Shown here: in pieces, positions 1 through 13,300 of the stretch
How the letters are laid out: every line of letters begins with the position of its first letter
How positions within the stretch are numbered: position 1 is the first letter of the stretch
Origin: Callipepla californica brunnescens
Lineage: Eukaryota; Chordata; Aves; Galliformes; Odontophoridae
Assembly: GCA_023055505.1 (NCBI GenBank)
Contig: JALIRH010000005.1
Location: forward strand, 1,736,001 to 1,800,000
Direction of reading: 5' to 3'
Length of the DNA stretch: 64,000 bases
Program-made: the position numbers and the translations under genes
The notes under the pieces: model-generated
Told to the model about the DNA's origin: nothing
The model's database searches: none
The model's input: the letters and a program-made list of their open reading frames with translations, nothing else

Positions 1-1230
1 TTACCTATGTCAGCCACCTCAGCTGCTTTTAAGGGGGCATTGAAATAAACTCATCGTGGACTGATCTCTCTGAAAGGACTTGGATAAAGAGAAAAGTAGC
101 CCGCTGGTAGCTTCCAGCATCCTCCTGTAATTGCAGTCTCCATATATTATCATGCTGAAAGGCTGCTCATAGTGTACTGATGTAAGATCGCAGTGATGAA
201 TAGGCCCTTAAACAGAGAAACACAGTTTGTATTGCATGTGTCTCTTTAGCTCTGAATTCATTCAGGCTTTCTTCCTGAAACATAAGGGCTGAACTGAGAT
301 AACTTTGCCTTCTTCAGCTACACAAGTGTTTAGTTCTAAAATGAACAGAAGAAAAAAAAACCTTCACTTTTTCTCTTTTAGGTTAATTACCTAGAAGTGA
401 TGAAAATACTGTTGGAAAAATACATGCTGATGAGCAGAAGGCACTGTTTTATGTGCTTCTGTGCCTGATGGGAAAGCTGCACAAAAGTCACACTCCTCAG
501 CTTCAATCTGCTCCCACGGATCCTCCAAAGTGGAGATGTTCTGGGATGGACCCCAGGTGACTGTGTCACGCTTGGCTCATAGGACACGATTATGCTTATG
601 GTGAGCAAGTCTCTAATGGCATGGACACTTCCCAGTATTTGAAAGCCACAGCTGCAGACTTCGGTAAAGTAATTTGTTGTAATATATTTAGCAAAACGCA
701 ATTTGCAGGCTAGAGGAAAACATAAGCCCAGCACAGAGAAGGAACAGACAGACATTGCGTGGATCTCAGGGCAGCAGTTGAAGGAGAACCTGTAGCCCTC
801 ACCACTCAATTTATCAAAGAATTCAAAGCATCTGAAACTTACTGTGGAAGCTCTAGTGTTGCTGAACAGATTCTGATATGAATAAAATTAGAGCACATAT
901 ATATATATCTGCATGATTCTATGACTCTTCGAAATCATGCACTGTTAAATTCTGTATGTTCTGTATGTGTCTGCGCAGGTGTGTTTCTCGTAAGATGGAT
1001 TGGTGCATTCTGGACATCTGACAGACATGCTGTGCGTTGAGGTCCTCTGCACTCGGAAGTCATGCAATGATCAAACAGGAACAGAAACTCCATTTTTGCA
1101 TTTTACATGGAATGACATGAGCTATTTTTTGCCAGAAGTGGTGGAATGTCCCTATTCATTGCAGGGGAGTTGGACTAGATGACCTTTAAGAGTCAAGTGA
1201 TTCTACAGTTGTATGATTCCATTTACTTAC
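1..1230 (-). other. ANTXR2: ANTXR2 intron 11, partial
   Basis: Start of the intron that should lead to the transmembrane exon. Apart from the CR1 scrap at 1150-1222 it is unique AT-rich sequence. A 140-codon minus-strand open frame at 387-809 lacks the family's hydrophobic helix plus CCKV-type junction and is not an ANTXR2 exon. Confidence 0.75.
1150..1222 (+). mobile_element. CR1 LINE 3' terminal scrap beside exon 11
   Basis: TTCATTGCAGGGGAGTTGGA, CTAGATGACCTTTAAGAG and ATTCTACAGTTGTATGATTC keep the order of the CR1 3' end. It stops a few bases from the exon 11 donor and is antisense to ANTXR2. Confidence 0.78.
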
Positions 1231-1309
1231 ACACTCTGAAGCGGTGATCGTCAAAGAGCTGGACATGAAAGACTGCCCTTCGTTCAAACTCACCAAAACT
1301 TCTATGGTT
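1231..1309 (-). CDS. ANTXR2: ANTXR2 coding exon 11 (end of Ig-like domain); last exon in the window
   Basis: 79 bases completing Q280 and encoding 281-306 ([14 protein letters not shown]...SLTITASEC), equivalent to human LDVSVSFNGGKSV...SLIVTATEC. C306 is the conserved cysteine just before the transmembrane exon. Acceptor TCTTTGCAG, donor TGT|GTAAGT. The following exon (transmembrane helix) is not found in bases 1-1230, so the gene continues off the left edge. Confidence 0.95.
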
Positions 1310-4300
1310 CTGCAAAGAAAGGGAAAAACAATCAGCAGCCATAAAGCAGGCAGTAAAGGCACATACATGCTATGGAGGCACTGGGATGTACTGACTCCGT
1401 TCAACAGAGTGGGTGTTCTCAGAGAGGTGTCCTTAGAAACCAATCCTTTGGTTTTCTTCAATTAATCTTTGCTTTCTTCAATTAATGCTACTTAAAACTG
1501 AATACACCAATAGCTTGCCGTGTCCCTCTGGGGCTGTGTCAATGACTGTTACAAATAATTTCTTGTCTTCTCAGTGGAGAGATGAGAATACCCCTTCTCT
1601 ATTCCGTGTAACATAAAATACTCCCAGAAGTTTTAGATAAAATAAATTGTGGATCAAATGTAAAAATAGCATTGTCTTGTCTACTCCATAACCATCTCTT
1701 TAGTCATATGCAGATATTATGGATAAAAATGTCGAATAATTATAAATGGTCAAGACTTTCTATAAATAGTACATAAACACTGCATGCAAATAGTATGTGG
1801 TTTACATTTTACAAATTAACCCTAGAAGAAAACAACACATGGCGAATGTTAAACAGAAGAGGACTCTTCACCATCTCTGGCTTGGATTCCCAAGATTCAA
1901 ACAGTTTATGTTATGCATAGATGTAATTAAATAAAAATATAGATATCCATGAACTAAAATGATTAATCATTTTTAGCGTTCTTCTTAGATGTCATCATTT
2001 TTTATTCTGGCACAAATGCTTTAGTCAATATGGAGTTCAGAGCTATTTTAACTAATTTGGCTAATCTTTTTTTCAATTTAAGTAAAAATGAAGTAAGTTG
2101 CTTCCACTAAACTCATTCTTTAATGGTCTGTGTTATGAATAATTGATCTAACAGAAAGAATAACTCTAATTTACTTCTAATTACTACGGGAGTGAGTGAA
2201 TCAGAACAGATAAAATAAAAAATTAATTCAATTCTCTCCTGACTAAATAAAGCAAGCTGCAAAAGAACTTTGGTTTGTGATGAATTTTTTGAATGTCGTG
2301 CTTTTTTTTATTTTTATTTTTATTTTCAATCTCAGTTTGCCATTTTGGTGATAGATGCTATGGGAAACTTTACCTTGACAGTTCTGCTTCATGTGACTAG
2401 CAAAACAATCCTACTGACTTCGGTGCAGTGCAAGAGGATTTCATTTCATGTCTTTTGTCAAATGGAGAAGAAATCTGTATGTTTCAACTCTTCAATATTC
2501 TGAAGATTTGCACATCATAAACACAGCACACAGTGTTTTTCTATCCAAGTCACTGATCTGCATTGCAGTAAAGTTTCCAGCATCATGGAATCACATTTTG
2601 CACTCTGATGACACCACTGCACTAACTATGGCTGTACAGGTGTGACTGAACGCTGAACTCAGACCAGAAATACAGAAGAAATCACAGCACTGAGAGTATT
2701 TTTGATTGCAACTTTTCAGTTAAGTCCAAATCCAAAGAGAAGAGATTGTTCTCATACATGTTTCATTTTCCCCCTTCAGCGTTGTCTGTTTAAAGCATGA
2801 GTCAGAAAGCAACACGCCACAGGCTCCACACCAAATTTTGGTCTTGGGTACACCCAAGAAAAGGCATTCATTGTGGTCATGTTTCAGCTATTCAGCCTTT
2901 ATTCTTTTTCTGAATTTTCCTAAATAATGGTGGGTGCTTTCCCAGTGACAGATGCTATAATTGGGATTGTGTTGCTTGGTGTGAATTCTGGTCACCTTTC
3001 CAGCTATGCTATATCCAACTGTAGTACACCATGTAATTTCAATTTTTAGATTACCATGTCATGTTTTTGAAGTCTATGAATCTGAATCCTTACATACATA
3101 CCTTGTGCACTTTTTTTTATTTCCCATAATACTTTAACTGTCTAAATACATTTTTGCTTCTCCTCATCTCTTTCATCTTTGCTTGAAACCATTTCTCTAC
3201 TCTTTTGTTGGGCAGAACTCCACTGAGATCAACAATAGCTGCCTATACACTGGTGAAGAACTTCTGGATTTGGTCAGGAACATCTGACTGCAGTTACTTG
3301 CAACTATTGGGATCCAATTTCCAAACTGCTTTCAGATGCCTTTCCCCATTTCATAAACAAAAAAAAGAAGTGAGCATGGCTCCTTGATTTCATATGGATT
3401 CTCTTCTGCCATTCAATCAGTTCCCTCTGCTGCCTTCTGACTCATGTGTGTTTTTCTTGGTCAGGAATATTTTAATATTTTCTAATGCAATTTCACAGTG
3501 TTTTTTTTACCCTCTGGCATTTTTTTGATCTGTTTGACACGCTGCTACCAGACTCAAATGAACATGGTTGCAGAGGAAGGTGCGTCAGTGACTGACTGCC
3601 ATTGCCAGCATTATCTGGGAATTCCTGGACCTGTGACTTGGGTACTGGGTTATTTTGTATTCCCCAGAAAAGTTTCAGCTTTCAAGACTAGTCATCAACC
3701 CTGCTTAATTTCTCACGTCATTTCTCTCTTACACATCAGTGCTTGAAGCAAAAGAAGTCACTCATTCTTTCTCTTCCCTCCCCACACCATGCATGTGTGC
3801 TGCAACATAGGCTGTTTTCTTCAATTTCTGTGGCCAGTTCTTTCTTGCCACTGTACAGAGTATTCTATTTGTTGTTCCCTAGCAGTGTTTCATAGCTTCC
3901 ATGTCTACCCTATTTGATGGGTCTAGGCTGAAACATGCAGGGCTTGCATCATTTAGTGAACAGGAAATGAAGCGGTTGTTCTTGGTGTTCACTGGCAAAC
4001 TGAACAAAGCAGGAACCTCAAAGGCTTTTTACTAAACTGCACAGAAAGTCATCTTCGACCACACTAAAGAAAAGGAGCACTGTCCAGGTATCATGCAGCA
4101 TTCAAAGATCTATGAAAAATGTTAATAATAGCTGAGATAGCCTAGATGCAGTTTGCAACACAGAGCTGGCCTCTGATGAGCTCTGCTCATGCAGGGTCAG
4201 TTAATACAGTTAGAAAAATTGGGAGTTTACCAATAATTGAAGAAATGTTACTGAGTAGAGTAACTATCACCATCACTAGGACTGAACTCTGCTACTGTGA

Positions 4301-7300
4301 AACCTAAAGATCTGATCTTCAGTTACACCACTCCAGCAACACAACTGGCCCCAGAAAAGGGCATTAATAACATGAGAATCTAAATGAGAACTGGGCTCAA
4401 GGCTTTAACTCCCACTGAATGCAGTAAGAGAAGGCTCCAAGTCTCCAGTTCCCATTCACTACCACCAAGCTTCACAATCCCCTACTCTTCCACTGTCAGA
4501 TTTCTGACAAATATCCCAGGCAGCAGGATCACTGAACACATCAGCTCTCAGCACAGATACCATGCAGTAGGAACAACCCGTTTCTGTATCAGCTTCCATT
4601 TTGATACACAGCTGCAGGGATGAGCCATTGGAGACTGTCATAGGAGTTGATCATATTTGTTCAGTTCTAGAAGCTACAGAGTGAACTCATACAGATAATT
4701 GTCTCATCTTCAAAAGGATGAACCTGTCAACATGCAAAACCACTTCCTTCCTGAAACTGTCATGTCTGTAGGGTATAAGGAGTGCCGTTTTCTCATTTGT
4801 TCAGCATCTACCTGTGTGTACTTTGGTTTCCTAGAAGCCAAATTTTCAAATTTTTTTCAAATTTTCAAATTTTTTTCAAATTTGGAGCTCAACAAAATAA
4901 GAACCCCTTCTCTTCCATTTGCATATTTGCAAATGTTTAAGGGAAAGCCCTATATATTTATATATCTTATTTACTGTAAACTGTTAGTGTGTACAAGGCA
5001 TTTAGCTAAGCACTCTGTATGAACTGAAAACCTGAAAGCAAAATGACATGCAGAAGTGATTATTGGTTTGGGGCTCCATCATTTCTAATGGGTGATTGTC
5101 AGTATTTTGTGAGTATCACGTATCAGTAAGGTCCCTGCAAAGTTCAAGGCAGCTAAGAGCAGAAGCAATAAACCAAAGCAATATAGTTTGTGAGACAGAA
5201 GTGATTTTTCATGGTAGGTTTAGATCAAAAGGGAAGGAGAGGTGGGTTTTGGTCAGCTAGATGTAAGACTGTGGTGGAAATAATCAGAAATACTTTTTTA
5301 AATGTCTCAGCAGGCAGTAAGTGCCTAATTTGTAAGTCTTTGTGGCTGCCATCAATTATTTAATGTGATTTACGTGGCTAGCCACAATATCCTCACTGCT
5401 TTACAAACACCCAAGAAAGGTCGGATCACCCCTCCATCCACTGATGTCTGAACAGAGTGAGACAACAGAAGGAAGATGTCAGTGTCCCAGCCCAGGACTG
5501 TAACAAGTACTGTGAGGGCAGCATCTGGAGTGTCACTGTGCTTCAGTGACTGTGAGGGTGAGCACAAACAGCAATGGTTGTGACACGTGCAATGGCACTT
5601 TTTCCCTGTAGTAACACAGAGCTTTTGGCACAGCTGTATTTTTGCAGAAAAAGGCTGGAATGACACTAGTTTTGTACCAGCGCAGAAAGCAAAAAAATGT
5701 TGAACTCTGCTATGAAAGCTGCTGCAAAACAGAGCATCTCCTCAGGTCAACCCTGATGAAAACCCACAAAGCATCAGGAAATGTCAATGTTGATGTTGCT
5801 GTGGCAACCCAAACAAAAACCTCACCTCTGCTGTGTCAGTCAATCGGTGTGGTTTGTGGTGTGGATTTTGGTTACGTGGGGAGAAGCAGACCCTGAGGAT
5901 GACTGTTAGAGATTCTACTGATTGGTGCTTGAGTGAAGTGGAACCAAAGAGATGGCAAACTTGAGTTAATAACTGCATAAGTAACACGTGGAGATGTTCG
6001 TGAGTTTGACTGTTTTCACGAATTGCAGGTCTAATGTAATTCACCATACTTTCAGACCTGTTTTCTTGTAGTAGGAGAAAACATTTTTATTTGCAGTTCA
6101 TAACTGCTGAGTGTGAGAAGCGTTATCCTGTCTTCTGTCAGAAAGTATCACGTTGTAGATGAGAATTAATCCTGGAAAACTTCATCTGGTAGAGTTTCAA
6201 AACAATGTTTTTATGACCCAAGCTAACCAGAAGACCCTTGCAACTCTGAATTGCATCCATCATGGACCACTGGCTGTTCTTACCCACAATCTGACAAAAA
6301 TGGAACTTGAGAAGCCCTAACAATCACAACTCTTTCTTTCCTTTATGTGCACGGCTGTTTTATTGTTACAAAAGAGGAACATGGCCCATTGCCATATGTC
6401 ACTCCAGCTCTGGTCTAAAGTCTTTCAAACCCTATGAAATACAGCTGACATTTCAATACACAGTCACCTATTTGCAAAGTATTCATTTGCTCCTTACTTT
6501 ATGAGCATCCAATAAAAGGCTGCAATTTTATGACCCATTAAAAAAGATGAAAAAAAAAATTAAATAAAATTCTGAAAGACATTTGCTGGAAGTAATAAAT
6601 AATTTACCTCCAATTTTCACGCACTGAAAATTAAACTGGCAACTGCTCAAAAAGTTATTAAAATTATGGTGACTAAAGGTATTTTAGAATCAAGTGGCAG
6701 CATTAAAATAGCTAAAATACTGTGCATAGAAGGAAGAAAATAAAAAGGTGCATTTAAAAGGGTGCCCTCCCTTAAAAGAACTTTTGCCATGATTTGCACA
6801 GTCATTACAGAGTTAACGTTGAAACCATTGCTAAGCCAGTGGTAATGTTGGTATGCCGATATTGTTGGTTTACTATTTACAGGTGTATAAATGTACCCAT
6901 CAAGGAATCACAGAATTGCAGAGGTTGGAAGGGACTTCGAGAGATATAGAGTCCAACCCCCCCCCGTCTCCCCTCTATAAATCCATATTTATGTATATGC
7001 ATATATATATATATATATATATCTGTACCTATACATATATGTGCACATGCAGAAATCACACACAGGAAAATCAGTAGCAGTGGTGGGAAAAGGCTTTGTC
7101 AGACCAGCTGATGTAAGGGTCATTTTTTGTACGCCCATCATTTCCATGTGTTTTATCATTTCCTACGCAACATTCACAAAAGGATGCTACAATAACCATA
7201 CTTTGGTCTCCTGAAAAATGAGGTAACTGGAACACAGTGTAATTGACAACAGCATGAGTGTTCCACCCTTCATCACTTCTCACAGAGTGACCAAACATAC

Positions 7301-10300
7301 GTTTTCACTCAGTATTTTGTGTTTAGAGTTTAAAGGAACAGCTCCACTGCTGGCCAATCCTGGCCTAACCTCTGTAGGCGGACTGAACTTTCTTGTGCCA
7401 TTATTTGCTGAGGAATATTTTTAGCAGCACATCCTTCTACCAGTTATTGATTAACAGACACTCCAGGACTAGAAACCAGATGCACTGAGTCCAGGGACAC
7501 AGTCCTGTTGTAGGAGGAGGCAGCACAAAGCCGGGCAGGAAGGTTCTTCCAACCCAGGCTTTTGCTTTAGCAGCTCTTCCTGGTTCCAAAACCCCAGCTG
7601 CAAAAGGACACAGCAAGGTCCCTTGGAGCAGGGTTACGGACTTTGCTTGCCAAATATTCACTGCATTTCCACTGTGCTAGGGGTCAGATATGCCTGGGAA
7701 GCACAAAAAACAGTTTTATCCAGTCAGCATGAATTCTACTGGAGACAGCTATGGTTATGATACACACTTAGACTTGTTCTCTTCCTACCAACCACACAGG
7801 CATATTTTTCCCCAAGAATATAAAGTCCTGAACTGCATGCAAACCTTTGAAGTGTTGTTGGTTTTTTTTGTTGTTTGTTTGTGTTTGGTTTTGTTTTGGG
7901 CTGGGTTATTTTGTTTGTTTGTTTGTTTTTAAATAAAAATTAGTATAAGCTCATTTTTTTCCCTTTACTCCTTCCTCCATGTACCTTACTCAGGTTACAG
8001 ACAGTTGTCTTAGAATCCCCTCTTACCCCCCGGAACTGTCTAGCTCCCTCAGCAAATCGTTCAGTATGCTGCCTGTTTGTGTTCAGCTTCCCATGGTATA
8101 GAGTGCAGAGGCACAGAAGCATTTCACCACTGGGAAGTGTCTGTGAATTCGAAAGAGCAAGAAGACAGCAATGTACTCAGTGTGATCTCAAGGAATCATG
8201 GGAGCCTGCAGTAACTGAGTATGAAATGTCATTATTATGTTAAATGAGTCTATTAATTCAGCAAAGGATACTATGTCCACTGCATAATATTAAGCACTTA
8301 GTTCTGCTCACACAGTCTTTCTTAATGCTCTGGGAACACCGTGTGCCCTATTGAGGAACATGAAGGACTGCAATAGAAATTACTACTGATCTTAACATCA
8401 GACCCATATGTCTTAGGAGCCAGTTAGCCTATACAATTCATTGAGGATGTTTCCATCTGTGAATAGTTCCCATTATAGTCTAATTGTGTCAAACTAAATG
8501 TATTTCTAAAATATTTTTGGAAGTTAATATTTATAACAGACATTAGGCCTAATCTAGCCTAACCTCTGTTTTTCTCCTACCTGAATGAATTTCTCTAGCT
8601 GTTTTCTTTGTCACTGAGGGGCTGAGTCTGGTGATTGTACCACGTGAGCCACCAGTGATTGACAACAGTGCTGTGAATTTTGTCAGAGCAGTATGCCCAC
8701 ACAGTCAGCAGTGGCCAAAGTGCTGCTGCTGAAAACAAATGCCAGGTTTCAGTGTCTGCAAAGAAAGAAATCAAGTCTGGCTGGGAAAGGAACTGATGCA
8801 CATCACCTCTCCATGCTTGAGGATAGGCCAGAAGAATAGTTGTTAATGCTGATGGATAATGTTAATACCAAATCAGAGGGCCTCATTAGCCATGAGTACA
8901 CCCATGCTGGAGAAATGCAATCACCTGAGCACAGAGGCTCTGAGGTGAAAGCAGGTGACAAAACTTAGGTAATTTGGAGATGGCACCTAACCAATTAGAG
9001 TGCACACTGAGGTCAAGTGATTGATGAGAACTTCAGGTAAATAAAAAGGAAGTACAACTTCCCCTTGGTCTTGGTTGTTATTATTGATGTAGTGTCAGTG
9101 AACTCTTTGGTTATTGTGCTAGTGGAAGAGAAAAAGAATTGCACAGACTGGCAAGCTAGGAGAAGAAGCCTTGCTTTTACCCTGGGGCCTCTTTTGGGAC
9201 TGACTGACTTTTGAGTCTTCTTCAAGTGCTCCTGAAGGTAGGTAACTAGTTACTGAAAGGGTTTATTACTGTCATGTTTTTGTATAGTAATGGCCGATGT
9301 TATCTTGAATATCAAGTGTTTTAGTCCACAGGTTGTCTTCTAACTGAAAAAGCTTACTTAATCCTTATTTGCTCCCCTTTTCTCCTGGCCAAGCATTGTT
9401 TGAACAACACATAGCTGTAATAGCCTGTGTAGACTGGGGCCAAAACTTCCAATGTATGTTCTTAAACCTATGCTGAACCTGCATCTCCTGCAAGTGGTAA
9501 ACTGCTCATAGATCTGTGTTTATGTTAATTAGTAAACACATAGCTTATTAATTTGAAAGGGAATAGAAAGTGCTTAATTGTCCCTTTGTAAATGTCCATT
9601 CCTTCTTAAATGATAGAGACATAAGTCAAATAGTCAAATAAGCTTGACCTATTATTTCCTTCTTTGGTACTTGCTCTCTGTATTTGCCATGCATTTTCCG
9701 GAAGTTCACCCTTCATAGTTAGGAAGGGGATAAGCAAAGAGCAATTTCACCTATGTCCATAGAAAAAAAACCAGTAGTTACTGCCTTCATCTGGCTTTTC
9801 CCTATTTATGTGGTAAAGAGAAAGGAAAAAAAAATCACAACAGGAACACTTCAGTTAGGCTGCACACAACTTTTCTCAATGTGTTTAAGGCAAACAAATG
9901 AATGTTCTACTCAATGGACTTGATCAAGCCACAGGTTTTCAAAAATAAAGAAAGAAACTTCATAAGTCCATCTGTATTCTTTGGAAATAACCACAATTAG
10001 TGAGCTTGAGTTTGCATACAGCTGATGTGGGAGTTCTACCTGGACTGAGTTGTGACAAGCATCATTTAAATACTTGTTTCTTTTGCAACAAGCTAAGCAT
10101 TTCTGAATGTGCTGCCTACTTCATATTTTCCTTCCATCTGGTGAAAAGGAATGCTGAAAGACAAAGGCTAATTTTAAACTTACGATTGTTACAGAGTTAC
10201 TAAATAGGGCTGCACTGAAAGGTCGTAGTGTAGGATGAGCACGGCAGTGATTTCTAGTTCTTGAGTATGTGCACTGTAGGCAGTGTGGTGTTAGATGAAA

Positions 10301-13300
10301 ATGGTTTGAGAAATATTACAGTGGGAGGGTGGAGTGACATGACAAGAGTAAACTGATAAGATGTGAAATGGGTGCTGGGTTAGGTTCAAATATTAGCTCA
10401 TTACTGCTTTTTTTTTTTTTTATGGTTGCAGTGTTGTAAAGTACAAATGTGTAATCTTAACAATAAGTTAACGATAACTTTGTGGGAGAAGTAAATCTGT
10501 GCATTGTTCGCGCCCAGCCCCCACTAACATGCATTTCCAAAGGCACTCATATGCCTCTCCTTTGAGAGAGCTCATGGTACTCTATTAGCTCTTTCAATTT
10601 AGATATTTATTTCATATTTGCTTGAAGAGTCAGGCCAATGTTTTTGAAAGCACATTAAACTATACCATATGCCTCCTTAAATCATCCTTATCAAACAAGT
10701 TGTAGGATGCTGCTCTGGTTCACTCTGTTCTGTTTTCCCTTCTTTCACAATGTGTTTATGTATATTTATCCAATTTGTTCTGTTCTTCCTGCCAAATTGC
10801 AGGTTTGAGATCTCAGCTATGCAGGGGCAGCTGTGCTATTGTTGCTGCCTTACAAAACAAAGGTCACAGGCTGAGCCTGTAGCACTAGAACTAATGACAG
10901 CTGCATGTCACCCATTATGGGACAGACACAGAATCACAAGGGTTCATGGACCCTCTAAAGTAGGAATAAATCTTACCTTGCCTTTTGGGAAGCAAGAGCT
11001 AAAGTTTTAAGAATTAACTTACATGCAAATTGGCCTTTTGCCAAATACAGTGCTGTTAATTACGTTCTTCCCCTGTATGGGGGGAGGCTTTTAACACACA
11101 CCCCTCCAAGAAAGAAAAATCTGAAAAATAAAATGACAGCTAAGAGGCATGATGCCTGCATGACACTTTTGATACTGGTAAGAATTTCCAGCTGTTCTAG
11201 TCCAGGGAGCTGTGGGCCACACAAAGAAGTGGACTGCAACAAGATGATGTTTCCTTCCAAAGAAGGTTGTTTCCAAACCCAGCCTAGCAACTCCAAGCCC
11301 TGAAACACCAGGGTGGGACTGTTCAAATGCTCTTTGTTTGTAAGAGATCAATCTGCAGGGCTGGTGAATTCAGATCTATTTGTCCCTTGGGTGGCCAGAG
11401 CATTATTTCTTCTCCTCTGCCTTTCAGAATAGAAGCCAGAAGTCCAAAGTTATTTAAAGGGATGTTTCTTAGAGCTACACTCAGCTTTCAAAAGAAGAGA
11501 GAGTGCGATAGATGGAGCAGACTAATGAGATGAGGCACATGTCCATAGATCCAGCTCTGAGACCATGCAGCTGGCTTTGGGGCTGCCTGTCTAATGCGAC
11601 TTCACCAGTGTGTGTTAATTATTTAAAGGGGAGCACTGGGGAAACTACCGTCACATCTGTCACCCGCACACAGGCAGAACCTCCAGTCAGTGTGGGACCA
11701 GATGTGTTTATTTGAAACAAATACTAACTAGCTACTTAATGGGTTAGAATTATTAGCCAGAAGTTAATTAGGCAAATATATTAAACATCAGTCATCCTAC
11801 ACAGCATCACTTCTTTAACTTCTTCAGAGCCATTATCTGCCATGGAAAAAGGTGGGGAGTGAACAATCATTAAAGGAACAGTGATAAAAAATAAAATTAT
11901 GAAATCTGGTTGTGCATTGAGTGCAGTGCTTTAGGGAATTAATTAAACTATGAGGGAAACATTGCAAGTACCCTAGAACATGGGAGGAAGTAAGAAGGTT
12001 TTGTTCAGCACTTGTAGATGTTGGAGCAGAGAGGGAAATTAAGTGCAATAAATTTTTCTTAGTACAGTCAAGTCAAACTTGAGAAAGGATGGCTTCACTG
12101 CTTTTGTCTGTACTCTACATGTCCCAGACAGTCACGTGGCATTCTGCCTGTGTAATGAGCTTAGAAACATTGCTGGCCAATGGAAAATGTTCTGTTCCCC
12201 CAAGAGGTTAAATTCAAAAGCCATTTTTAAGATGACAGCTCTCAGGTCCATGCCACAAGCAGAAGTGGGTGGAGTAAAGGCATGACATAGGGGGGAAAAA
12301 CTAGTTGGGATCCTTTGTTAGCAGCCTGCCATGACAACCATTGCCTAGAACACCTTTCAGCTGCTCCTGAATGAGAGCAGCTGTCTAAAAGCAAATGAGG
12401 TAATTTACAGGACAGAGCACCATGATCGGCTCCTTTTGCAGTGTCTGTTTGCTTTTGTTCCCATGCTCTTCATCTTAAATCTAGTTCTGGAATTAATAAA
12501 AATGATCCTTTTAAGATGGGGAATTAAAATATTCATTTTCTGCATTAAAGGAAGCCTCTTTAAGTCCACGCATCCAAAGGCAAATATGAAGCAGTGCTTT
12601 CTCTCTGCATGGGGAGATATCCTCCTGCAAGGCAGAGACCAAATGCAGGAGAATCACTGACAGGTGGGCACAAGTTGCTGGGCTCCTAGCTAGTTTAATT
12701 CTCTCCTGCAGAGAGCTATTATTCAAAGCCCTAATGCAGCAAGCAGAAACTTCCTATAAACTCTATTTTAAACAGGCTCCTTTGGAATCTGTTTTACTTT
12801 AAACTCTTCTTATATTAATTTGTCAGAAATGTGCTGGATTTAAAATCTACTCCTTCAACTGCGCGGGGCTGCAAGCTCCTCCAGAGTACAACTGTGGCTT
12901 CCCTTAGGGCTGTATGAAGAAATGTTCCCAAAGCCATATTTAATTTGAAGCTTGTGGTTAGCTCCCATTGTCCTAAGCCCAGCATGTGATCCACAGTGAT
13001 AAGCAGAGCAGCTTGTTCTGCCCTAAATCTGTGCTTCAGAGATTATCATATTAACAAAATTTTGTCCTGCAAGAGAATCTTACATGCATTCAGACCGGTA
13101 CGAACTGTAGAAAAAAATATTGAAAACAAGATACTGAGCTTGTTTCAGTAATAGCCCAAATGAATATAGACTGAGGGCAGGTAACGTGAGCTGTCCAGTA
13201 CAGACAGGCAGAACATTAGTTGATATTACAGGAATAATTGGAGAGTGTGTGTGTGTTTGTGTTTGGGGGGGGGGGGGGGGGGCGGCGAAGGTGGGTAGCA

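Noticed and set aside
387..809. A 140-codon minus-strand frame considered as the ANTXR2 transmembrane exon
   Set aside because: No long hydrophobic helix followed by the family's CCKV-type junction, and no suitable acceptor at the right phase. The next exon is probably beyond the left edge.
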